This document shows positions 55,779-64,000 of a stretch of 64,000 bases of DNA, in pieces (position 1 is the first letter of the stretch; every line of letters starts with the position of its first letter). Source of the DNA: CAVXNP01 sp963763305 (GTDB lineage Bacteria > Pseudomonadota > Gammaproteobacteria > Xanthomonadales > Rhodanobacteraceae); assembly GCA_963763305.1 (NCBI GenBank), contig CAVXNP010000001.1, forward strand, positions 496,001 through 560,000. Direction: 5' to 3'. The translations under genes and the position numbers were made by a program. The notes under the pieces were generated by a model. That model saw only the letters and a program-made list of their open reading frames with translations, made no database searches and was not told the DNA's origin.

Positions 55779-56324
55779 CTACGCCGCTGCCTGACGGAAA
55801 TCCGGAGCACGCACCAGCCGGCTCATGCTGAACAGGGCCAGGCGTTGCTCGCCGACCCGCTCATCGACAAATCGCTGCAAGCCGCTGATCCTGCTCCGGC
55901 TCCGCCTCGCGTCGCTGCTGCTCGTCCACCGTGCGCTGGCCGAACACCTCGTCCACCAGCAGGGCCACGTTGCCGCCGCCCTGGCGCACGATCAGCAGGC
56001 GCGAGCGCTCGGTATGCTGTGGTGCGCTCGCCGAACAGGTAAGCGCGCGAAATCGATGACCGGCACCAGGTTGCCGCGCACGTTGGCCACGCCAAGCAGC
56101 CAGGGCTGGGTGCCGGGGACCGGTGTGAGTACCGGCACTGCCAGCAGCTCGTTGATCTCGTCGATGCCGCTGACGAACATCCCGCGAACCGGCGCGAAAG
56201 CCGATGCCGCGCCACAGGCCGGGCGCCTCCATGCGTGTCCTGCGCGTCCGACGCATGCGCCAGCGAGAGGCGCTCGTAACCGCGCCAGCAGTTCAAACGG
56301 GGTGAGCTGCTGGTGGCTGTTCAT
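55779..56324 (-). CDS. pilI: CheW-like adaptor PilI, six frame breaks
   Basis: Couples PilJ to the ChpA kinase. Piecing three frames together gives MNSHQQLTPFELLAR, YERLSLAHASDAQDTHG, APGLWRGIGFRAGSR, MFVSGIDEINELLAVPVLTP, GVANVRGNLVPVIDFA, YLFGERTTAYR, ERSRLLIVRQGGGNVALLVD, RFVDERVGEQRLALFSMSRL and the end RAPDFRQAAA. That is a complete CheW-fold PilI of about 179 residues. The frame moves by one base in the same direction six times within 540 bp, which returns to the starting frame. This is best explained by inserted bases in the assembly. Confidence 0.82.
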
Positions 56325-56693
56325 GAGTTGCTCGGCCAGCAGGCCGCTGATGCACGACAGCAGCTCTTTTTCGTTGACCGGCTTGGTGATGAAGGCCCGC
56401 GCACCCTGGCGCATGCCCCATACCCGGTCGGTTTCCATCGACTTGGTGGTGATCATCACGACCGGCACGTGCGAGGTGGCCGGATCGCGGGTAAGCGTGC
56501 GCGTGGCCTGGAAGCCGTTCATGCCAGGCATGATCACGTCCATGATCACCAGGTCGGGCAGGTCGGCGCGAACGCGCTCGATGCCCTCTTCGGCGGTGCC
56601 CACCGCGGATACTTCGTGACCGGCACGCTCCAGCACCGTCGTGAACACACGCACGTCGGTCGGCGAGTCGTCGATAATGAGAATTCTTGCCAC
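56321..56693 (-). CDS. pilH: Response regulator PilH
   Basis: CheY-like receiver, about 123 residues, thought to reset or antagonise pilus extension signalling in the Chp system. MARILIIDDSPTDVRVFTTV (acidic pocket), Asp in LPDLVIMDVIMPGMNGFQAT, Thr in VVMITTKSM and Lys in FITKPVNEKELLS. As given, the frame runs without a stop straight into pilI; one extra base before 56324 would explain this, since TGA at 56321-56323 overlaps the pilI ATG. A true PilH-PilI fusion is less likely. Confidence 0.88.
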
Positions 56694-56717
56694 AGGTCTC
56701 CCCTTCAGACGCTGCAG

Positions 56718-57128
56718 TCAGCCGCGGTCAAGCCGTGCGACATGGCGATGGATGGCGCCAAGCAGTTCATCGCGCGTGAACGGCTTGGTCAGATATTGTT
56801 CGGCGCCGACGATGCGCCCGCGCGCCTTGTCGAACAGGCCATCCTTCGAACTGAGCATGATCACGGGCGTACTGCGGAATTGCGGATTGTTCTTGATCAG
56901 CGCGCAGGTCTGATAGCCGTCCAGCCGCGGCATCATGATGTCGACGAAGATGATGGCCGGCTTCTGGTCGGAGATCTTGGCCAACGCCTCGAATCCGTCG
57001 ACGGCAGTCAGCACGTCGCAACCTTCCTTCTTGAGCAAGGTCTCCGCCGTTCGGCGGATGGTCTTGGAGTCATCGATCACCATGACTTTCAGACCGGATA
57101 AGCCGTTGGCACTCACGTTCAAGTTCAC
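56718..57128 (-). CDS. pilG: Response regulator PilG
   Basis: CheY-like receiver promoting pilus extension and twitching. 136 residues: LSGLKVMVIDDSKTIRRTAE (acidic pocket), Asp in PAIIFVDIMMPRLDGYQTC, VIMLSSKDGLFDKARGR and the Lys in YLTKPFTRDELLG. Identity to PilG is supported by the DDSKTIRRTAETLL and FDKARGR motifs. The start is GTG 57128 (MNLNVSANG). First gene of the leftward pilGHIJ-chpABC operon; pilK is absent from its usual place. Confidence 0.93.
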   Translation of the reverse strand: MNLNVSANGLSGLKVMVIDDSKTIRRTAETLLKKEGCDVLTAVDGFEALAKISDQKPAIIFVDIMMPRLDGYQTCALIKNNPQFRSTPVIMLSSKDGLFDKARGRIVGAEQYLTKPFTRDELLGAIHRHVARLDRG

Positions 57129-57456
57129 TCATCCCCCTGCTGCCGACCCCGGCTCGGGCAAGTCACCGTGGCCAGTAACGGACTGCCACCGATGTACGTC
57201 AAAGAAACCACCACGGCCGCTGGCGCCTGCTCTTCGGCAATCGCGCTCATGCGTTGCTGTTTACTGCCTGGCCCGCGGCACGTCAAGCCGAATCGTCGCT
57301 GACCGTCCCATGAACCGCCACCTGTTCGCAGTTTATCGGCAGGTGCCGCCGCGGATGTAGCGAGCAGCGCACACCCCTTGCCGGCGAACGCGTGCGCTCG
57401 GCCACCATCGCCGGGCGCCCCGAAACGATTCACGCCCCCGCCCACTGGAGACACCC
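57129..57456. promoter_or_regulatory. Divergent promoter region pilG / gshB
   Basis: 328 bp between the divergent starts of pilG and gshB with no supported gene. It must carry the promoter of the whole chemosensory operon on one strand and of gshB on the other; I could not point to confident -35/-10 boxes by eye. Confidence 0.55.
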
Positions 57457-58419
<963 letters not shown>

Positions 58420-59280
58420 ATGCCGTCTCCCCGCCCCACCGGCAACCCCGACCCGATCGGCGCCACCTTGCTGTTCTCGCTGCTGCTGCACGGCGTGCTG
58501 TTGCTGGGCATCACCTTTCACTTCGTCAAGCCCGAACCGGGGCTGCCGACGCTCGACGTCACCCTGGTCAACGTGGCCAATCGACAGGCGCCGGACAAGG
58601 CCGATTTCCTGGCCCAGGCGAACAACCAGGGCGGCGGCCAGAGCGAACGGGCCGAGCGGCCGTCGCAGATGGTTTCCGGCGCACTGGCCCGGCCCACGCC
58701 CGGTACCGCGCCGCAACCGGTCCAGGCCAGCGTGCCGCGGCCGCGCCCTGCCACCGTGCAGCGGCAGGTCACCACCACCGGCGCGACCGATTTTTCAGTC
58801 AGCGCCCAACCCGCCCACCCGCGCGAAGACGCCAGCAGCGAGCCCACCGCCGACCAGCTGCGGCGCAAGCAGGAAATGGCCCAGCTGGCTGCCGAGCTGC
58901 AGCACCGCAAGCAGGCCTATGCCAAGCGGCCGAAGAAGAAGTTCATCTCGGCCAATACCCGCGAATACGTCTACGCCGCCTACATGCGCGGCTGGGTCGA
59001 CCGGATCGAGCGGGTGGGCAACCTGAACTACCCGGAGGCGGCGCGCGAACGCAACCTGCATGGCGAGCTGGAGATGACCGTAACGCTCAACCGCGACGGC
59101 ACGATCAAGGCAATCGACATCATCCGCAGCTCCGGCGAGCCGCTGCTCGATACCGCCGCGGAACGCATCGTGCGGCTGGCCGGGCCGTTCCCGCGGGTCC
59201 CGGGCAAGGATGGGGTAGACGAGCTGTACATCACGCGCACCTGGCAGTTCCTGCCCGGCAACATCCTGCGCAACAAGTAG
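58420..59280 (+). CDS. tonB: Energy transducer TonB family protein
   Basis: 286 residues: N-terminal anchor LLFSLLLHGVLLLGITFHFV, a Pro/Gln-rich periplasmic linker, and a C-terminal TonB domain with LNYPEAARERNLHGELEMTV and IKAIDIIRSSGEPLLD. TonB passes proton-motive energy from ExbBD to outer-membrane receptors. Here it sits after gshB, a placement seen in pseudomonads and xanthomonads for a TonB paralogue linked to twitching motility, so it may not be the main iron-uptake TonB. ATG 58420 touches the gshB stop. Confidence 0.88.
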   Translation: MPSPRPTGNPDPIGATLLFSLLLHGVLLLGITFHFVKPEPGLPTLDVTLVNVANRQAPDKADFLAQANNQGGGQSERAERPSQMVSGALARPTPGTAPQPVQASVPRPRPATVQRQVTTTGATDFSVSAQPAHPREDASSEPTADQLRRKQEMAQLAAELQHRKQAYAKRPKKKFISANTREYVYAAYMRGWVDRIERVGNLNYPEAARERNLHGELEMTVTLNRDGTIKAIDIIRSSGEPLLDTAAERIVRLAGPFPRVPGKDGVDELYITRTWQFLPGNILRNK

Positions 59281-59348
59281 CACCCCACCGCAGGTTCACG
59301 GGCGCACGGTTACAACGAACGCCCTCCCCATAGGCTTACAATGCCCGC

Positions 59349-59918
59349 ATGAGCGTTCCCCAGCCTTCCACCCTCGCCGGGCAATTCCTGATTGCCATGC
59401 CCAGCCTGGCCGAGCCACCGTTCTCCCGTGGCGTGGCGTTCCTGTGCCAGCACGACGAGGACGGCGCGGTCGGCCTGCTGATCAATCGTCTGTCCGAGTA
59501 CTGCCTGGGCGACGTGCTGGCGCAGATGAAGCTGGATTGCCGCGACCCGGAGCTGATCGAACAGCCAGTGCTGATCGGCGGCCCGGTGCAGCAGGAACGC
59601 GGCTTCGTGCTGCATCGCGAGCACGGGCACTGGGAGTCCAGCTACCGCATCAACGACGAATGGTCGGTGACCACTTCGCGCGACATCCTGGTGGCGATGG
59701 CCGCCGGTGAAGGTCCGCGGCAATCGCTGATGGCCCTCGGCTACGCCGGCTGGACCGCCGGCCAGCTCGAGCAGGAGCTGATGGACAACACCTGGCTCAC
59801 CTCCGAGGCCAGCGAGCGGGTGATGTTCGGCACCCCGCTGGAGGAGCGCTGGAGCGCGGCGGCGGGACTGGTGGGTATCGACCCGATGCAATTGCCCGGC
59901 TACGCGGGCCACGCGTGA
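59349..59918 (+). CDS. algH: YqgE/AlgH family protein
   Basis: 189 residues, DUF179: LAGQFLIAMPSLAEPPFSRG at the N-terminus, then VGLLINRLSEYCLGDVLAQM, GGPVQQERGFVLHRE and ALGYAGWTAGQLEQELMDNT. Conserved partner of ruvX; the molecular role is not settled. 37 bp before ruvX on the same strand. Confidence 0.93.
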   Translation: MSVPQPSTLAGQFLIAMPSLAEPPFSRGVAFLCQHDEDGAVGLLINRLSEYCLGDVLAQMKLDCRDPELIEQPVLIGGPVQQERGFVLHREHGHWESSYRINDEWSVTTSRDILVAMAAGEGPRQSLMALGYAGWTAGQLEQELMDNTWLTSEASERVMFGTPLEERWSAAAGLVGIDPMQLPGYAGHA

Positions 59919-59955
59919 CCGGGCTGCCAAGCCAGTCCGTCAGCAAAGGTCTGCG

Positions 59956-60402
59956 ATGAGCTGCGCGCTGGGCTTCGACTACGGCTCGCGCCTGATCGGT
60001 GTCGCGGTGGGCAACCAGCTCACCGGCAGCGCGAGGGCGCTGGCGGTGGTCGCCGTCCGTGACGGCACGCCGGACTGGCCGCAGCTCGACGCGCTGCGCC
60101 AGGCCTGGCTTCCCGACGTCCTGGTGGTCGGGCTGCCGCTGACCCTGGAAGGCACCGAGCAGCCGGCCAGCCAGGGCGCACGGCGCTTCGCCTCGCAACT
60201 GCAGCAACGCTACGGCCTGCCGGTGAGCCTGGTGGACGAACGTCACAGTTCACAGGAGGCCGCACAACGCTTCGCCCGGGCCCGCGCATCGGGCCAGCGC
60301 AAGCGCCGCGACGCCGGCACCATCGATGCGGAGGCGGCCGCGGTGATCCTGGAGCGCTGGCTGCAGGATCCGGCCGCCCACGCGGTACTCGCTCCGGGCT
60401 GA
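59956..60402 (+). CDS. ruvX: Putative pre-16S rRNA nuclease / RuvX (YqgF)
   Basis: 148 residues, RNase H-like fold: CALGFDYGSRLIGVAVGNQL (first Asp), VVGLPLTLEGTEQPASQGAR, VSLVDERHSSQEAAQRF (Glu) and the C-terminal IDAEAAAVILERWL (last Asp). It matures 16S rRNA 5' ends in E. coli and is also named Holliday junction resolvase-like. Gene order algH-ruvX-pyrB is conserved. Confidence 0.93.
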   Translation: MSCALGFDYGSRLIGVAVGNQLTGSARALAVVAVRDGTPDWPQLDALRQAWLPDVLVVGLPLTLEGTEQPASQGARRFASQLQQRYGLPVSLVDERHSSQEAAQRFARARASGQRKRRDAGTIDAEAAAVILERWLQDPAAHAVLAPG

Positions 60403-60456
60403 CCCACCCGGCATGCGCGCTGCTACCCTTTACCCACGCCATCAGGCCCTCGCCCC

Positions 60457-61384
60457 ATGACCTCTCGCCTGCGCCATCTGACCACCCTCGAAAACCTGCC
60501 CGCGCGACTGCATCGAGCGGCTGCTCGACCGCGCCCTGGCGATGCGCGACGCCTGTGCCCACGGCACCCGCAAGGTCGACCTGCTGAACGGCCGCACCGT
60601 ACTCAACCTGTTCTTCGAGCCGTCCACGCGCACTCGTACCTCGTTCGAGCTGGCGGCCCGACGCATGGGCGCGGACGTGATCAACTTCGATATCGGCTTT
60701 TCCTCCACCTCCAAGGGCGAGGAGCTGTTCGATACCCTGCATACGCTCGAAGCGATGCATCTGGACGCCATCATCGTGCGTCACAAGCAGTCGGGAACGC
60801 CCGAGGAACTGGTGCGCCACGCGATGAGCGGGGTCTCGGTGATCAACGCCGGCGACGGCAACCGCGCCCATCCCACCCAGGGGCTGCTCGACGCACTGAC
60901 CATCCGCCAGCATCGGCCGGACTTCGAGAACCTCACGGTGGTCATCTGCGGCGACGTCAAGCACTCGCGCGTGGCGCGCTCGGACGTGCACGCACTGCGC
61001 ACGCTGGGGGTGGGGGAACTGCGCCTGTGCGGCCCGGCAGCCTGATGCCCGCCGCGGAGGATTTCCCGCACTGCCGCTTCTTCGACAGCTTCGACGAGGC
61101 GATCAAGGGTGCGCGACGTGGTGATCATGCTGCGGCTGCAAAAGGAGCGCATGAGCGCCATCGACCTGCCCGACGAAGCGGCCTATTTCGAGCACTACGG
61201 GTTGGACAAGCGTCGCCTGGCAACCGCCGCCCGCGGTTGCCTGGTGATGCACCCGGGTCCGATCAACCGCGGCATCGAGATCGCCTCGGATGTTGCCGAT
61301 GGTGCCCAGTCGCGCATCCTGGAGCAGATCGGCAACGGCGTTTTCGTGCGCATGGCCGTCCTTGGCGAGGTGCTGGCGCGCTAG
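60457..61384 (+). CDS. pyrB: Aspartate carbamoyltransferase catalytic chain, three frame breaks
   Basis: Joins carbamoyl phosphate and aspartate in pyrimidine synthesis; 307-308 residues corrected. Segments: MTSRLRHLTTLENLPA, IERLLDRALAMRDACAHG, LNLFFEPSTRTRTSFELAAR (carbamoyl phosphate site), NAGDGNRAHPTQGLLDALTI, VVICGDVKHSRVARSDVHAL, SLMPAAEDFPHCRFFDSFD, RDVVIMLRLQKERMS and LVMHPGPINRGIEIASDVAD. Breaks near 60510 (one extra base), 61040 (one base missing or two extra) and 61110 (one extra). All catalytic residues are kept. Confidence 0.92.
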
Positions 61385-61618
61385 TGTCGCTGGCGCCGGC
61401 CGCGCAGCGGCCTCAACCGGCAGGCCATGGCCAGCCGGTGTCCGCCAGAGCGTCCCGTACCCATAAAGGTGGACCAACCGCCCACGCGGCCGTGGCTCGG
61501 CCCCTGCCTGGCTTTCGCGCCCAGGACGCATTGCGGCGGTGAAGCAGCCAGGACGCCTGCGGCGTCCCGGCGCAAGCGGCATAATGGAGCCGGCAACACA
61601 CACCAATCGGGGAACCGT

Positions 61619-63390
61619 ATGCGAATGATGAAGCGCGCCGTGGCGCTGGCGGTAGCAGGAACGCTGCTGGCAGCCTGTGCACACAAGGACAAGGACGCAC
61701 CGCTGGCTTTCGTGCCGGCCGACACGCCCTACGTGGTCGCCAACCTGAAGGTGCCGGACGACGCCACCCGGGAGGCGATGCTGGCGCAGGCCAACGCGCA
61801 GCTGCCGACCCAGCTGCAGCAGATGCGCTCGGCCGCGGACGAGATGGCCGCCAGGGATCCGGCAACCGCCCGTTTGCTGCGCGCCTTCGTCTCCGAACTC
61901 GACGGCAAGGACCTCGCAGACCTTCGCCAGGAACGCCGGTATCGACCTGAAGGGCCATTCCGCCTTCTACGGCCTGGGCCTGGCCCCGGTCATGCGCCTG
62001 GAGCTGACCGATCCATCGGCCTTCGAAGGCTTCATCGGCCGGATGGAAACCGCCTACGGCAGCAAGCTGGACGTGGCCACGATCGGCCAGCAGAGCTATC
62101 GCGTGCACGTATCGCCGCAGACCGGTACCGAGGTGCTGCTGGCGGTGGTTGGCAAGCAGGCGGTGCTGGCCGTGCTGCCCAGCGGTGCGGCCCAGCCGCT
62201 GCTGCGCCAGGCGCTCGGCCTGGACCGTCCGCAAAACAGCCTGCAGGACGGCAACCGGCTGGAGAAGCTGGCCAAGGCCAAGAACTACAAGCAATGGCTT
62301 ATCGGCGATGTGGACCTGACCCGTGCCCTGCCGCTGGCGCTGGGCGGCAACGACCCGCTGGTCGCCTCCATCGCCGCGGCCCATGCCAGGGCGGAGTCGG
62401 CCAAGACCGGCGAGCCGGTGGCCAACCAGTTGAAGCTGCCGGCCAGTTGCCAGACCGACGCGGCGCGCATCGCTGCGCGCATGCCGAGGCTGAGCTTTGG
62501 CTACACCCAGCTCGATGCCAGGCACGAGGCCGTACGCGTCGACCTGGCACTGGCCGACGACATCACCAAGGCATTCAGCCAGCCTGCAGGTCAAGCTGCC
62601 CGGACTGGGAGCAGAACCCGCCGCGCCGTTCGACTTCGCCCTGGCGATGCCGGTGGCGCAGCTGCGTGCATTCTGGTCGGCGCAGGCCGACGCGGTAGCC
62701 GCCAAACCGTTCACCTGCCCGACCCTGGTCGACCTCAACGACACCTTCGCCAAGGTGGGCCCGGCCATGCAGAAGGCGGCCATTCCGCCGTTTGGCGATC
62801 TGCTGGGGGTGCACATCGCGCTGGACAGTTTCGACGCGCATGGCGGCAAGGCCATCCCCGCCTTCAGTGGCCGCCTGATCCTGGGCACCGGCAATCCGGC
62901 CGGCCTGCTGGCGATGGGCCAGATGGTGACCCCCGCGCTGGCGCAACTGAAGCTGACCGCCGATGGCAAGCCGGTCGCGTTGCCGGCCAACCTCAGCGCC
63001 ATGTTCGGCCAGCCGGCGTGGCTGGCGATGGGCGACAACGCGCTGGCCCTGGGCATCGGCGCCGGTCAGCAGGACAAGCTGGGGGCCGCGCTGAAGGCTC
63101 CCGTAGGCGACGCCGGCCAGATGATGCGCATGCATGTGAACGGCGACATGTACCAGAGCTGGCTGACGCTGATGCAGCAGAAGGCCGAGAGCCTGATGGC
63201 TGCCAGTGCGGCCCTGGCTGGCGACCAGGAGGCCCGCACCAGTACTTCCGAGCGGGCCAGGCAGCAGGCCATGACCAAGGCCCGCTTCGAAGCGATCCGG
63301 GCCCAGGCCAAGCGGATCAAGACCGCCTCGGCGGACGTGCACGTCGACGCCGACGGCATGGTGATCACCAGTGAGACCGAGCTGAAGTAG
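61619..63390 (+). CDS. Lipoprotein of unknown function, two frame breaks
   Basis: Corrected length 589 residues. Lipobox: LAVAGTLLAACAHKDKDAP (Cys about residue 20), so it is an envelope lipoprotein. Following segments: FVPADTPYVVANLKVPDDAT, FARNAGIDLKGHSAFYGLGL, FEGFIGRMETAYGSKLDVAT, ALPLALGGNDPLVASIAAAH, LQVKLPGLGAEPAAPFDFAL and NLSAMFGQPAWLAMGDNALA. The GLAPVMRLEL..GFIGRME pattern suggests a large beta/alpha fold. Extra bases near 61920 and 62577 break the frame. Family not recognised; a terminator follows. Confidence 0.75.
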
Positions 63391-63413
63391 GCCCGCGCCT
63401 TTCGCGCATGCAG

Positions 63414-63444
63414 AAAAGGCCGCCCCGCCGGGGCGGCCTTTTTT
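63414..63444 (+). terminator. Rho-independent terminator after the lipoprotein gene
   Basis: Stem AAAAGGCCGCCCC / GGGGCGGCCTTTT with a 3-nt loop (GCC) and six Ts, 23 bp after the stop. Confidence 0.92.
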
Positions 63445-63619
63445 CTGACACGGTCACGTAACACCGTCGTCGCTTCCCCTTCGCAACGGCGAGCGGGCAC
63501 TGAACCGCCGCTCCGGCGCGCTACACCCCGTTCACCGGTGTGCTGTTTGGATGGAACCACGAAGCCGCACTGCGGCGTTCCTGTTTTTCCCGCACCGGGA
63601 AGCCAAAGGGAGTACTGCC

Positions 63620-64000
63620 ATGCATACCATTCCGAAGACACTGATGGCCGCGGCCCTGACCGCCGCCTTCGCCGCCGCGCCGCTTTCCCAGGCTGACGCG
63701 CATGCCCTGGGGAATGGCGCCGCGCAGCAGTCGGCGAACCAGACCATCCCGGGCAAGGCCAACGACGCCTGGATCACGACCAAGGTGAAGTCCGAGTTCG
63801 CCACCAACCGTGGCGTGGATGCCACCGATATCGACGTCGACACCCAACAGGGCCACGTGACGCTGAAAGGCCGGGTCGCCAACGCCAACGAGAAGATGGA
63901 AGCCGAGCGCCTGGCGCGCAACGTGGTCGGGGTGAAGAGCGTCGACACCAGCGGCCTGACCATGACCGGCGCCGCGCGCGCCGACGACACCCAGGTTGCC
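63620..64000 (+). CDS. BON-domain exported protein, 5' part
   Basis: Starts at ATG 63620 with an AGGGAG Shine-Dalgarno; the frame is open to the window edge (127 codons). Signal peptide PKTLMAAALTAAFAAAPLSQ, then a BON domain: DAWITTKVKSEFATNRGVDA, DIDVDTQQGHVTLKGRVANA and AERLARNVVGVKSVDTSGL. OsmY-like periplasmic proteins of this type protect the envelope in osmotic or other stress. The C-terminus, possibly a second BON domain, lies outside the window. Confidence 0.88.
   Translation, partial: MHTIPKTLMAAALTAAFAAAPLSQADAHALGNGAAQQSANQTIPGKANDAWITTKVKSEFATNRGVDATDIDVDTQQGHVTLKGRVANANEKMEAERLARNVVGVKSVDTSGLTMTGAARADDTQVA

Noticed and set aside
55779..56693. Programmed frameshifting in the pil genes
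   Set aside because: Six shifts in 540 bp without slippery sites, plus similar breaks in purL, gshB and pyrB, fit inserted-base errors far better.

Overview
The window is GC-rich chromosomal DNA from a gammaproteobacterium, most likely a Rhodanobacteraceae/Xanthomonadaceae member (Rhodanobacter/Dyella/Luteibacter type). Reasons: the pilGHIJ-chpABC chemosensory cluster lies beside gshB-tonB-algH(yqgE)-ruvX-pyrB; the complete ccmABCDEFGHI cluster is followed by a homoserine O-acyltransferase of the metX type; REP-like elements with cores such as GGAGCGGCTTCAGCCGCGAC occur; and the integron attC sites end in the TTAACTC..GCGTTAG form common in this group and in pseudomonads. The group is inferred from gene content, not from a database search.

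Layout: 0-1.1 kb holds the end of kynurenine 3-monooxygenase and a DUF3293 gene. 1.1-9.4 kb holds the cytochrome c maturation (Ccm system I) operon, translationally coupled at several joints, with metX at its end. 9.5-14.7 kb holds a cysteine-dioxygenase-like gene, tRNA-Leu(CAA), a lone receiver protein, a membrane-anchored FGE-sulfatase-fold protein, RNase D and tRNA-Ala(CGC). 15-25.7 kb is mixed metabolism: an SDR, an MDR oxidoreductase, MAPEG, an acyltransferase, peptide deformylase, DUF4197 and the peptide/carbon-starvation transporter cstA with ybdD. 25.84-29.98 kb is an integron gene-cassette array: ten cassettes, each with its own attC, all reading on the minus strand, AT-richer than the flanks, and with no integron integrase in the window. 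30.3-45 kb returns to core genes: an EamA exporter, GT2, purL, dsbC, xerD, an RDD protein, a methyltransferase, phaZ, glsA and ltaE. 45.3-57.1 kb is the twitching/surface-sensing chemosensory cluster chpC-chpB-chpA-pilJ-pilI-pilH-pilG, transcribed leftwards as pilG to chpC. 57.5-61.4 kb is gshB-tonB-algH-ruvX-pyrB, followed by a lipoprotein gene and a BON-domain gene cut by the right edge.

Two repeat-rich islands lie between genes: four tandem units of about 130 bp at 17.65-18.16 kb, and three units of about 162 bp built on inverted REP pairs at 31.6-32.1 kb, bracketed by a second repeat family.

A caution applies throughout. Many obligate housekeeping genes (ccmE, purL, gshB, pyrB, pilJ, pilI, chpA, cstA) read as broken in two or more frames. 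In nearly every case deleting one base restores a full-length family member, and corrected lengths come out as whole codons. I count about 29 such events, densest in 47-63 kb. They look like sequence error, so these genes are annotated as intact spans with the frame breaks noted.
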